Source: Tetrahymena thermophila SB210 (Eukaryota > Ciliophora > Oligohymenophorea > Hymenostomatida > Tetrahymenidae). From it: a stretch of 64,000 bases of DNA. The position numbers and the translations under genes were made by a program. The notes beneath the pieces were generated by a model. It saw only the letters and a program-made list of their open reading frames with translations. It was not told the DNA's origin and made no database searches. Shown here piece by piece: positions 11,712 to 24,754 of this stretch. Numbering within the stretch: position 1 is the first letter of the stretch; each line of letters starts with the position of its first letter. Location: the NCBI RefSeq assembly GCF_000189635.1, contig NW_002476353.1, positions 558,001 to 622,000 of the forward strand, read 5' to 3'.

Positions 11712-13335
11712 TCATGAATTATAGTTATAATCTGTATATTAAATTCCTTTTATCTATATACTACTTGGATCTATTGTTTTATTGTTATGAGAAAAATTTG
11801 GTGTGAACTGGAAGTTTATTTTTTCATCTGTGCTTAATTGATGATTTTCGTAGTTGTCTGGCTCATCGTATTAATTAGTTTTTATTTTCTTTTTAGCAGT
11901 TGAATATTGCTAAACATTATATTCTAAAGATTAGTCAGATGTTACTTTTCCATCTTATGTACTATTACTGTTGTTTGAAGTGCAAGCTTAGTTAGTATTT
12001 GCTACTCCTCCAGCGTGGTTTGGGTTTTTATGGACTTATTATTCGGCGGCATTATCTTTTTCTTTACTAGGGTCATCTTCTTAGTTGTGACAATTTTCAC
12101 ATATACACAAATATGAACATTTTACTCCAGCATTGTAACATTCACAATATTTCTTTTTGCAATAGGTTCTTTTACACTTGCAGCCTTTTTTGTAACCTAA
12201 CATACCTCTATTTGCTTCAATATCTTCATCTTAGACAATAGTTCCAACCACTTCAAGTTTAGAAGTGAACGCGTCTGGATTACGAGTGAGAGTCACCTTT
12301 CTCGCTTCCTTTATTTCATTTTCACATTCTTCTGTATTGCTGCACTACAAACATTTACAAATATCACGACAGTAAGCTCCTTTTGCGAAGCATTCACAAT
12401 AAAGTTTTAGACACTTTGAATTCTTGCAACGACATCCTTCTCTAGCTTTTTATTCTGAATCGTTAATATTATCGCTATCATTTTCACCGTTTTAGCATTC
12501 AGTTCCTTCGTTTGATCCATTTTATTTTTATGCAATTAATTTTTCCTGCTTTAGTTTTTCCTATAATTGTTTTTCTTCATTAATTTTTTATTATTCTTCT
12601 AGCTTTTCCTTAATTTATCTTTAATATTCATGTTGTATAATTGAAGAATTCAATAAATTTGTAGAATCTTTGAACCTATTAAATATATCAAAATTAGCAC
12701 TGTTGTTTTATCCTAATGGATCTACTAAAAGGCTGTTAGTTAATCCAAATTAATCTAAAGGATTGTGAAACTAATTCACACCATTTATGCCGCTTCTTGT
12801 TGTTAATTCAGAAAAATCTTATCCCACGCTTTATAATAAAGCATCCAAAACATTATAAGTTTTATTTTTCATGAAGTCATTATCAGACCAAATGCTCAAC
12901 CTTTATTAAAATAAATTAACAACATTAAAAATAAATTAATTTTATTTGGTTTTCTTAATCGAATTGGTTTATTTTGAAAACTTTTTAGTTCTATTTTAAC
13001 TACAAACTTTTCCTTAAGTTAAATATAATTATTTACATAGGAGGACGATTTAGCTTTATATCATTTGTATTGATAGAGTTGTTTAGATTTTATGGAGTTA
13101 AATGCAAATTTTCTCTTACGTAAGAGTAAAATCCCATTGAATTCCCGCTTTAACCTCCATGAAACAAATCACTTTTTTTACCCGCAGGAGAGTCAGCGAA
13201 AAGCTTTGAAATAGTTAAACTTTCCTAATTATTATTATTATTAATATTATTGGTAGGATCTGAATTAACTTTCTCTTCACCCTAAGGTACTTATTCCTAC
13301 TTGGCTTTTTAATCTTAATTCTCGTTGGCTGACAT
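11712..13335 (-). CDS. CXC-domain (tesmin/TSO1/LIN54-type) DNA-binding protein
   Basis: Two exons on the minus strand: 13335-13037 and 12900-11712, joined by a 136-nt phase-2 intron, giving 495 residues. Residues about 256-296 and 340-380 form two cysteine-rich CXC motifs ([16 protein letters not shown] and [16 protein letters not shown]). They are separated by a linker containing RNPDAF, the conserved RNPxAF signature of this family. In animals and plants such proteins (LIN54, tesmin, TSO1) bind CHR-type promoter elements and regulate cell-cycle or germline genes, so a nuclear transcription-factor role is likely here. The N-terminus is Asn-rich, a Glu/Lys/Gln coiled-coil-like stretch precedes the CXC domain, and the C-terminal 110 residues are polar. 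A LIN54-like CXC protein of Tetrahymena (Anqa1) is known; whether this is it or a paralogue cannot be told from the sequence. Confidence 0.88.
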
Positions 13336-15390
13336 ATCAAAGCTTTAAATGTAAAGGAAATCTCAAATAATTTTTATGTTAAAGCTTTATTCTTTTTCCT
13401 ATTTACTTTTGATAAAAAGTGTTTTCTTCTTCCAAATTTCTAACAAAAAAACTATTAAATAAATCTGTATTCTCTTGGACGCTTTCACGCTTTAATGTAT
13501 TATAATCGGATTTATAGTTATTAATAGTTTTTATTTGGTATAATATTAATTCTTTTTTTATTAATTAAATATTACTCTATCAATCTCTTAACTATAAGAT
13601 CTATATATTGTATGTTTGCTTGTTTTTTTGATCGATATATTGATTAATTCAATTGCATATTTATTTTTTTGTATGATTGATTGATTGATTGTTAAATGGG
13701 AGGGAAGTTTTATTGCACATATTTTCATGTTTTCTATCAAATAGTTTTAATTGAAATTGAGCTATTAAATTACTTTTTTTACCTTTAATAATAAATGTTA
13801 ATCACTCAATTTTTAAACTTGATTTTATAAGTATTTTTATTAGTGAAAGTTTATTTGTATTTTAAAGAACTAATGGCAGTAGTATTTGTAATATATATTT
13901 CAAATCTTAGAATATTATTATATACAATTTATAGATGATAATATTATTGAATTTTATCAGATTGCTTAGAGTTAATAATTAACACTTTTAAAAAGTGTTT
14001 TTTGAAATTGAAAAAGAATAATAAATTTTAATTTATCTCTTTTAGTTAAATTTTATTATTATTAAAAATGGTATTCGTAGAAAATAATATAGATAGATAT
14101 GATAGATCCAATAAAAATATCATTAAATTATTTAATTAATTTAATTCTTAAATTATATTTAATTATGATCGGTTAATCCTTATTTCTAGTGTTATTAACT
14201 TTTCTTCAAAATATCAATCAATCTTTTTAATTAAAATGTTAAATTCGGAGTTATTATTTATAATTTTACAATGCAATAATTTTGAATTTTGCAAAAATAG
14301 AAGTAGATCTTTTAGTAGATATCAAAAAAATTTTATTCAACTAAATCAGAAATTAAATTAAATTTTATTTGCTATAATTACATTTAAAGTATGTTCAAAT
14401 AAACACAACTATTGTTTGCTATTCGATTCAGATCTTGTTTTTCTATTTATTATCTATTCTTAAAACCTAATCTAATTGTCTATCTTATAATTTTAGCTAT
14501 TTAAAATTCTAAGTAATTGCTTTCATATATCAAAAACACATTAACTTACTCTAATATCTAATATGAAATAACTATCCTGCTTATTATTTAGTTAAAATGT
14601 AATTATTTTTAGCTTTTTTTATCAATTCAATTAAAATTTTCAAATAATTTATAAATATTTAAAACTTTCTTTTATTGATTTCACATTAAAATCAATTTTC
14701 TTTTTCGCAATTTTACAATATGCAGATAAGTAAGTATTTATTTATCTATTTAAACTTATTTAATTCTTATAAATTAACCAATCAAAATTTTTATGAGAAA
14801 TTAAGGTATTTAAATATTTTTTAATTCTCAACATAAAGTATTGCTATCTTTTTTTAATGAAAAAAATGTTTATTTTTTTTCTATTAACTTTTTGCTTTTG
14901 TTTTTAAAAAAAAATTGAAAAGAAAAATAATATTTTTATAAATAAAATAATTGATTAATTAAATTTTAAATAGTTAGTTGCTTTAAATATTTTACTCATT
15001 TTTTTTTCTTTTTATAAGATTAAAAAAAACTACAAATATTTTAAAGTTATTTTTCCTATTATTAAAGTATTAAACAAAGCTTTCATTTTAATAAGATTTT
15101 TTCTAAAAAGCTAAATTGATTGTAATTTATTTGTGTTTTAGAATTATTTTAATAAGAATAGAAAATTTACGTGTTAAAAAAGGGTGAAATATTCTATAAT
15201 CTTTATTGAATTATGTTCTGTAATTTAAATGATTAAGTAATAATAAAAATAAATATTTATATAAAATAGAAAGCTTTTTTTGATAAGAATAGCTATCAGA
15301 TATATTGTAGTGAAAATTTTTTCAAGCAGAATAAATTTTATCTAATTTTAGTAAATAAAATAAATTTTTAGAGCAAATAGTTTTTGATCA
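13336..15390. other. Intergenic stretch between divergent genes
   Basis: About 2 kb of AT-rich DNA between the CXC gene and the ATG2-like gene. Homopolymer runs and TTAATTAA-type words occur. No exon, RNA gene or repeat above background was recognised. Confidence 0.6.
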
Positions 15391-18300
15391 ATGCAAAGAT
15401 TTTTAGGATTTGTTTTAGATAAATTTAGCGAACTAGGACCTGTGAGGAAGCTTTTTAAATTTTTGTTTGGCAGGCTATTTGATAATCTCATAGATAGAGA
15501 GATTAAGCTTAGTGATTTTAAAAATAATATTTTAGAACTTGAAAATTTACCTCTTTCAGCTATTAAAATAAATAAGGCCTATCTTAGTGATTCTCCATAC
15601 AAATTGAAAGAAGGAAAAATAGGAAAATTAAAAATTAAAATAGCATCTTTTAAAGAATTAGCTTCGAAAGACATTGAAGTTTAGATTGATAAGATTCATT
15701 TAGTATTCGCATTTGATACTAATTATCATAAATAAAAAAATTTTTAAATGGGGTAAAACAACAATCCTCCTGAGCCTGAAATTTAAGATATTGAATTAAA
15801 AGATGAAGATGAAGAAGAAGATGAGTGTTAAAATTAAAATGGATAATAGAAATAAGGTAAATAAGATATGTTTAAATAATTCATAAGATAAGTACTTTCA
15901 AATATCAAGCTCAGTGTGAATGATTTGGTTATTGATTTATATATGAGTAAAGATGAAGTAGAAAAACAGCCTTATCTAATGCTTAGGCTCAAGAAATTAA
16001 AAATCTACTAGCAGAAGAAAGATGATATATATAAAAAACTGAAGGTTTAAAAAGACAGATCTGAAAATCTTTATTGGATTAAGTTAAAAGAAATAAGCGC
16101 TTTTATTATCAAGCCAAACGAAGTAATTAACACAAATATTTATTTATTAATTAATTAATTAAATCTTTTATTTATACTGAAAGATGCCATTTTGATAAAA
16201 TAACATGAATGTTAAATAAAATATGATTGATTTAATATATTTATTTAATTAATAAAGAAGTAGAGCAAATTAGCAGAGTTTCCATTCTCTTACCCTAACA
16301 TTAATGACGTACAATGTATTTTTACCACATCTTTTAAGATGAAATAATTTAGGTAAGCCATTTAAAGCTAAGATAAAAAGGAATTTGATAAGTTAAATTA
16401 ATCTTACTTATTTGATTTCACAAAATCTATGGTAGAAAAAGATATTAGAAATTAAAATTTTGATGATGAGTCCTTTTTACCTAATCACTTTTAAATTGAA
16501 ACGTTGTTTAATCCTAATGAAGCCACTGTTAAAAGTGTCAAAATTTATATTCCTCCTGTAGAAATTTAGCTTGATCCTATTCAGCTCAAGGTTCTTTAAA
16601 ATTTTAGTGATTAGTTTAGTAGCTATTCAAAAATGAGAAAAATTAACGAATACAAAAGAAATAATTTCTGCTAAATAGAAATCCCTATGTATAACGCAGT
16701 AAATAGATAACGTAAAAAAAATATATCTGAAAATAAGAAGTAAGAGGAAGAGGATTTTGAGAACTTGCAATAACAGAAAAGTGTGATTGTGACAAATGAT
16801 TGTCACTTCTAAATTGGATAAGAAGAGTAAAATTAAAGAATGTAAGAAGAGAATAAATAGAGGGAAAGCCCAGAAAAAAAACAAGACCTGCAAAATATTA
16901 ATTTGAATAATAGTAGCAGCTAGAATGAAGAATATGATTTAATGAATTAAATATAATTTGATTTTTATAATACTTAATTTGATTTTAAGATATATGCCAT
17001 AAATATTTATCTGCTCAAAAAACATATAAAAGTTGATGAAAACAAAAGAATATTACCAAGTAAGCAAGACGGAGATAATGAAGAAAATGATAATTATTTA
17101 TATTTAAGAAATTGGATATACTACTATGATGAGATCAATGAGAGAGTATTATATCCTAAAGATCAAATTGCTAAGCAAACAAATCGATTTTAATTAGGAA
17201 AAGCTTAAAACTAATAAAGTATTTAGGGTATATCTTAAATATTTTTAGATAAAACTTCTTACAACGATAGCATCCCTTGTAGCTATTTCTTTTTTTAACT
17301 GAAAGCCTTTAAAATCATCACCCAATCTCCAACAAAAAAAGTTGTTTCTGTTAAATCTATAAAGTTAATTGATGTTAATTTGATTAATAATTCAGGAATT
17401 TTCTCTGAAATAAAATAGAACAATGTAAACCCATCTTAGACTATTTCATAAATAGATAATTCAAAGATGTAAGAATAATTCAAAGTTAATTAATTTTTAG
17501 TTTAAAATTTTTTTATTAAATAAATTCTTAGGAATATTCAGCAGCTTTCTAAAATTAGTTAAATTCAAAATTTGGATTAAAGCTAATTAGATGATATTTT
17601 TTAATCTGCTTTAGGACAATTTGGTCAAAGTTAAATTTAAAAGTAGAGTTATAGAGAGTCAATAAATTAAAGTAACAGTTAAGTTTTTAAATCAATTATA
17701 AATGATTAGAGTGCAGACGATGAATTATTTTATTCTATGCAGGATAATTAACAAAGCACTCTCCTCTAATCCAATAGGGCTTCTAAAATTTTAGAAGAAA
17801 TTAAAGAAGAAGTTTAAGAGATCAAAAAGTAAGAATTAGACTTAAAACCTTGGTAAATAAGTAAACAGAACTAGCATTATTGCATCTCATACATATTGTT
17901 GATTAAAAACTAGAAAAAATCAAATTCTTAAGCAAAAAGTAGTAATTTTTCAGCAAACAATATCTCAAGAGTTTAATATAAACAAGATATTTTATTTAAT
18001 TAAAACTGGTTAAGTGATGAAAACTAAAAAAATGAATTACCTTTAGCTTTTTAAATGGTAAGATTATTTTTTTTAAATGTTTAAATTAATAATGAATTTT
18101 AAATTATTTTAATTAGGAACTAATTAAGAGAGGGTCTATTATTGATGGCTAAGCTAATATAGGATCCATGTATACGAGCTTTGATTTAAGGATATTAAGG
18201 GATTTCTATTAGATTATGTATCCTTGTGATGATTGGGCAAAGTTTACTGAGAAATATAAAGCTTATGATAATAGGCTACAGAAGACTGAAAATATTACTC

Positions 18301-21300
18301 TACTTGACCAATATGCTAAATAATGTGAGTAAATAGAAAAATTTATATCTCTAAATACATAAAATCAAAAAAAATAGAAGGAAGGAGAAGCTAATCAATA
18401 AGACGAAGCTTATTAGATAGAGTTTTCATTGAATATATAAAAGTTTAAATTTGTTTACTTTTCTTATTAAGAGAAAAGTGATTTCAAGCAAGCACTAAAG
18501 AAATATGATTTAAACAATATTTCTTCTTTAATCTGTGTTAATAATACCACGTGTTTCTGCTCCAATCTAATGAAAGACGCTAGAAATAATAAGAAATATT
18601 TAGCTGAAAATTTAGCAGTTTAATTTAATAATATAAATTTTACTTACTAGAAATCAAATTAACAAAATAGCAACAATATTTCATTAAATATGGAGAAAAC
18701 AGTTGTTGGTCTTTTGAAGATAAATAAAGATTTGTGTTTGGAGTCAACAGAACCCATATTTAAGTTTAATAATTTATTGGATATTGAATCAGTTCAATTA
18801 AATTTAATTCTATTAAATTCATAATCAATTAATTAATAAGGATCTTCCCTCTTTTAGAATTCTTTAAATCTCACTATTGGATCACTTTAAATTAATATTT
18901 GGAATTTAGATAAAATACTTAATTTAGTCGAGTAGTCACAAGGTTTGTTTTAAGATTATCAAAATTTGCTACAGAAGCTTTAAGTAATTCAATCAACTTA
19001 AATTATAATTTTTTATATTTATTTTTTTAATAGAAATTTGACAGAGAACTCTGTAGATCATCAAAAGTATTGACTGAAAAATATAGTTAAAATGATGAGG
19101 ATAAATCTGAAGATGGATAAGGCTAGGATTTGGAATATAATGAAGGATTAGCTTTATAATTTAATTCAGAATTTATTTATGAGTAGGATCAAGAAATCAG
19201 CAATTTTTTAAGCTAATTTTATATCCAACTTCATATTAACAAGTTAGACCTTAGAATAATTTACTTAAAAAATTACAAGAATTATTTAGAAAATATCAAA
19301 AATAACAATTTAGCAGGCAGCAACGATTACAATAAAGGAAACCTACTTTCTCATATTTTAAAGAATTCAACTGACAAAAAATATACACCTTTTAAATATT
19401 AGCTTATCCCTTAAAACTTTTGCATTTAGTTAATATTTCGTCACAATTTCATCAATATAGACAGAGGATAAAATTTTAGCCTAAAAATGTATGAAATTTA
19501 TCTTGTTGATCATTTACAAAGTAAAATAAACCTAGGCAACTATAAACAAAACTAAAATGGTGAAGATTTAACTTATAATTAACTTATACAAATTAGCAGT
19601 GATTCAAAAGAAATAGAAAATAAACTTCTAATATACTCAGCCTCCTATTATGACCCAAGAGTTATAGAGGAAGAATAAAATTCTTGGATAAATAAATTAA
19701 ATGTAATAGACCTTGACAAAAATGAAAAAATCTAAAGAGATTCTCTTAATAATGATTAGAATAAGAGGCCAAGCTAATCTTTTGTATAAGGTTAGGATGC
19801 AAGAGATTAATCAAAAGCATAGCCTGTAATTTACTTGAAGCTGTCTTATAAAGTAGAATAAGAAAACAGAAAAATAAAGAGTGATCCAAATCCTAATAAT
19901 CTTAAAAGTTAAGATTAAAATTCAAATAATTTAAACGAATCAGTTTTCTCAGAAGATGGAGATCAAGAAGCCATTAAAGATAATGTTATGAAAATAACAA
20001 AAAATAAAATAATTTTCTCAAGCATTGCAATTCAAGATTTCATAATTCGATTTGGAGATTTCAGATCAGAAATTATTCAAAACTTTTTAGATATTGCTAA
20101 TATCTTTGGAAACAGGACATAAATCTAGTCAAAAGAAAATACATTATAAAATCAAGTTAATAAAATAGTGCAAAGTTAAGATATATAAAATGATAAATTT
20201 CCTAAATAATTTCAATAAATAAATTAAAATGAAACTATAATGCAGGTGGAAATTGGAAATATGTTTATTAATAATATTGCAATAGACCTCTTTCCTTTCC
20301 ACGATGAAGATATAAGATAAAAATTACCTAAAGTATACCAAAATGTTGCTGAATCAAATTAAAAAAGTGGTTTTTTCACTAATTAAAGATCAATAGTCCT
20401 TCTTAGAAATATTATCATAAAGAAATTAAAATATAAGTAAGTAAACACCAATGTGACATATGCTTCATAAAACGCTTTCGTTATCAGTTAAAATATTTAT
20501 TATGATACAAAGAAGGATTAGCAGAATAACTTCGAATTCTAATTAGAAGTAAAAGGCTTAGACTTCTATACTTTAATTTTTGATGATTTAAAAAAATATC
20601 TCAACCCAATTGTTTTATGCAGACAAAATTTTATTTTTAAAGATATTCAATCGTTAGAGTCTAGAATACATCTTGATAACAAATAATATGACTTTGTTAA
20701 TTAGCTAGAGCAGTTAGGATTCTAAAATATCGTAGAAATAGAATGTTTTTTGCACCTTTAACAAAGCTAAGAAATATTTTCTGCCAACTTATAGATTGAA
20801 AAGCTATACATAAACTCTTGCAAAGATTCAATAATTTCATTCCCTTTGCACATCACATTAATTTCTTTACTCTTTTAAAGATTGACTGAGCCATTAACAA
20901 AACAACAGAATATTGATCTAAGTGACTCATAAAACATGAAAGATTAATCTAGTAATTTAAATAATTCAATGAAAAAAAGCTAAAAGCAGTAAAATCAAAT
21001 AGAAAATAAAAATTAAAACTTGGTAAATAGCAATAATTAGCCTAGAAAAAACAATGACTCTTTTGATTTTGAAGTTTTTGGAGAGGAGTTTCAAATAGAA
21101 GAAGACCAAAATACTTAATTCTAAACTAATGCAAAAGATCAAGATATAGAATATTTCCATAAATAAAATTTAGATGATTAAATACCTATCACATATTTTG
21201 ATTTTTCAATTAATAAACTAGAGATATAAATATTTTCTGGTTAAGATTTCAGCTTCGAACCAAAACAAAAAACTGTTACACCAGTTAGAAAAAGACTTTA

Positions 21301-23297
21301 AAATAGGGATACTAAACAAAACTTACTATTAACATTCTATAAACTCAGAGCTTTGTATTCTTAATATTCAACCGTTAAAAAAATTAACTTATGCATTCAT
21401 GGAATAGAGTTGCAGGGTAATTCATATATTTATTTTAGATAATTTATAACAAATCATTTGATTAACATAAAGATATTTTTAATTCATTCAATTAATCAAT
21501 CAAATATTTTATTTGATTAACAGACAAACAAACAAATAAACAAGCTAGCATTTATTATAAATATACAAAAATTTGAAAATTATTATTTATTTATTTTGTT
21601 AAACAAAATTATTTTATTAAATATTATCTTTAAATTCATTTAAAAGGCACTGTAGCAAATTAAGCTTAATAAATAATTTAGAAGAAAGACAACAAGCAGA
21701 AAATGATATTGTTAGATATTACAATTGATGAATTAAAGAGATTGATTTCTTTAAGAACCTACTTAGCTAGAATTAAGTTAATTATAGATAAAGTCCACAA
21801 ATAATTATTTGAAGATTTGAGCCAAGTACACATAGATTTAGAATAAATTTCTGTGAATAAAAGCTAAATTAAACCAGAACACAGTGAAGCTATACTTTTC
21901 AATAATATTTCCAAAATATAATAATCATAAAATGAATAAGATTAAGAAATTCCTTTATAAAATGAAATTAATCTGGATAATTAAAAAGAAGACGAGGATA
22001 TAGACGATGATTATGAAATTTATAATGGAGATTAAAATGAATTTGATAATGGGGATACTTAATAATATAAACTATCACTGATTTAAATATGTCCAATCGA
22101 AATCGAGATAACTGTTAATTGGTTTGTGAACAGCATTTTGAAAGATTCTCTCTTAATATTCAATCAATACTTTAATTCTAAAGAAAAAGGAATAGCATTT
22201 AATGAAGATTTAGTTTTCTGTTTGTAGAATCATTATACAAAAATATTTGATGTGCATATAATGAAAAATAGTCAAATTCTTTAAATTATGAAAGACGTTG
22301 TTTTAATCAGAAATATCACTAACATAACAAAAAATTTAGCAAATGTATTTATTCTTCCTTATAAATCATTTAAAAACAATGGAAAAATAGCTACTGGGTT
22401 AATAGAAGGAGTAAAAGGGTTCTAATAAAGTATTTTTACAGAAACAAAAAACTTACTTTCAGTTGTTTCAAACATATACTCTTAATACATAAGTAAAAAT
22501 TCTTTCAAATTAAATATTTTTGATAATTAATCTTTAATTTATTAAAATAGAATACAATATAATGAAGATAACGAAAATCAAAAAGCTATTAAAAAATAAG
22601 AAATAAAAATGATTCTCCATATTTAAAGCTCATAATCTGTCATTTTTTAATAATTTAAATAATGGTATTTCAATATATATTTTATGATATTATATGTTTT
22701 TATTATTTAAAAATTCATCTTAAACTATAGTATTTTATTTAAAAATAAAGTAATTCAATTACAATTTTATTTATTTTACCTTAAACTAACTTTCATATTT
22801 AAAATAACTTATTCAAAAATACAAAGAACTCCCTAGGTTTTTATTCTAAATAAATTTTTGAATTTTTTAAAATTTGAATATAATTTATTGTTAAAGGCAC
22901 ATTTATTTAGCAATTAAATTGCCTATTTTTAAAATTTAGAAAATAAATCATTTATTTTTAAATATATTTACATGTCAGTTAATTTTAAAAATATATTATT
23001 TAAAAAGCCATTTAAAATTGTTTCTTTTATCTTTTAAAAATTGATTAATATCTCACATTTCGTTAATATAAATAATGTTAAAACTTATGCTTATGCCGAT
23101 TTTTAATAATTAGTTTAAAGTTATTGCTAAAAATTAATTTAATAAAAGTTTTATTATTATTATTACATTTAATCTTAAATTTATTCTCTTTTTATTTTCT
23201 TTTTAGAGAAAAACAAAGAAAAGATGACTTTCGATTCATTTAGTTACCTAAATTTGGCTAAATTTATGAATTTTTAGAAAAAGAGATATTTTCTTGA
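15391..23297 (+). CDS. ATG2-like: ATG2-like bridge lipid-transfer protein (chorein N-terminus)
   Basis: Exons 15391-16122, 16258-18057, 18117-18983, 19034-21416 and 21647-22664 give about 2266 residues; one further 3' exon is uncertain. Residues 1-115 match the chorein_N start of ATG2. An amphipathic RFLGFVLDKF segment is followed by a strand pattern ending LKEGKIGKLKIKI...VQIDKIHLVFAF, close to the V-T-E-G-F-I region of ATG2. Near residue 2170 the segment GKIATGLIEGVKGFQQ, then TETKNLLSVVSNIY, resembles the ATG2 C-terminal localisation region. The middle is long, with many beta strands and Asn/Gln-rich loops. ATG2 bridges the ER and the growing autophagosome and moves phospholipids in bulk, with ATG9 and WIPI partners; that role is inferred here. 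VPS13 is the main alternative. The donor at 22665 is clear but leaves TG, so joining to the AG at 23205 would create TGA. An exon-like stretch (EKQRKDDFRFIQLPKFGQ) ends in TGA at 23295-23297, which is used as the tentative end. Confidence 0.7.
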
Positions 23298-23940
23298 TTA
23301 TTAAGATTAAAATAATCAATCATTTTATTTAAAATATTTTCATTATAATATATATTAATTGTAGGTTATATATATTTTAAATATTCTTTATTAGAGAGAT
23401 GTCAAGTATAAATTTTATTTTTACTAAATTTAGCAATATTTTAAAGAGAACATTAATTTTAGATGATAATGATTTTTATTTAAATAATAAATATAATTTT
23501 TTTGTTTTGTTTTTGATTGGGAGTAATTTTAACAAAATTTATTTTTGAGATTTTACAGTAAATTTTTGCTTTTGATTGTTCAGCAAACTTTACTATTTTA
23601 TGCAAATTTCATACTTAAAAAATAATTTTTACTATTTTAAAATTGAATTTAATATTCTTCATTAAAAAATAAACAAATTTATAAATTTTTGATTGCAAAA
23701 AATAAAAATAAAAAATGATACTTGTTTATATCTACTGAGCATAAAAATGTATATTAAAGCAAGAATTTTTATCAGAATTAATTTATTTTTATTGGATAAT
23801 AAATCTTCTACTTAACAAGATTAAATTAATTTTAGTATATTTGGGTAAAATTACATATTCATTTATAATTAATTAAAAAATACGAAAATAACTAATTAAT
23901 ACAACATTTTGCTAATAGAATATATTACATAGTTTTAAAA
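23298..23940. other. Intergenic stretch
   Basis: About 640 bases between the ATG2-like gene and the ankyrin gene. If the last ATG2-like exon is read in another phase, coding could extend a further 160 bases. Otherwise only AT-rich DNA is seen. Confidence 0.5.
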
Positions 23941-24754
23941 ATGGCTGAAGAAATTAAGAAATAAGAAGAAGTTTTGGAAATGAACAATCCTTAAGAAGAA
24001 GAAGGTGAACCCTACTCATGCTTAGAAGAGTACTTTGTTGATTGCTGCAGATATAAGTAAAATGAAATAATTCTAGATAGTTTGCTAATAATTTTATATT
24101 TTAATAGCGACTTAGAAGAAGCTAAGGACTGTATTTAGCAAGGATGCGATATTACATGGTTTGATAATAGATTAAATAATGCCATTCGTAAATATATAAA
24201 CTTTTATTGAGCTCTATATGTAATTTGTTTTAAAATCAAAAGATATGGCATGTGCTAATGGACATGTTTAAGCTCTTATGTTAATTAAAGAAGAGTTAGA
24301 TAAATGGGAAAACTAAGAAGAAAAGAAATAGAAATTTATTAACCATAAAAATTGTGATTAAAATACTGCTTTACGTAATAATTTTTATCTTTTGCTTTAA
24401 AAGTTTAAGCTAAAATATTTTATTGTTCTCATCACTAATTTTTTTAAATAGATTGGGCCGCTATTAACGGATAAAAAGAAGTAATTGTTTACATGCTTGA
24501 AGCATTAAAAGCTGATCCTAATATTTGCAATTCTCTTAAAAAAACTCCTTTTGATGAAGCTGTTGTTTTCAACTAAAAAGAATGTGCAGTAATGAATATA
24601 TTTTGCTATATTTCAAATTTATTAATTTAAAATTTTGTTAACAAAGGAAATATTGGCTAAAGTAACTAAAGAAGATATGTCAATTTATGAAGGTTTAGAA
24701 GATTATGCTAATAACGAAGAAGTAAAAAAGGAAGAAACTATGAGCGATTCTTGA
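23941..24754 (+). CDS. Small ankyrin-repeat protein
   Basis: Five exons (23941-24056, 24108-24187, 24243-24374, 24452-24588 and 24647-24754) give 190 residues with all phases consistent. Ankyrin consensus pieces are rebuilt only across splice joins. Exon 2/3 gives HMACANGHVQALMLI and exon 3/4 gives TALHWAAINGQKEVIVYML; both match the xLHxAAxxGHxEVVxxLL helix pair. The first repeat starts at the exon 1/2 join (LEEAKDCIQQG). The N-terminal 35 residues and the last 35 are acidic. The protein has three to four repeats, no other domain and no membrane segment. It is most likely a protein-binding adaptor; partner unknown. The four introns are 51-77 nt, compact for this window. Confidence 0.85.

Noticed and set aside
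16123..16257. Possible extra micro-exon (DAILIKQHEC) inside intron 1 of the ATG2-like gene
   Set aside because: No pair of splice sites places it in frame with both neighbours; a single phase-0 intron explains the region.
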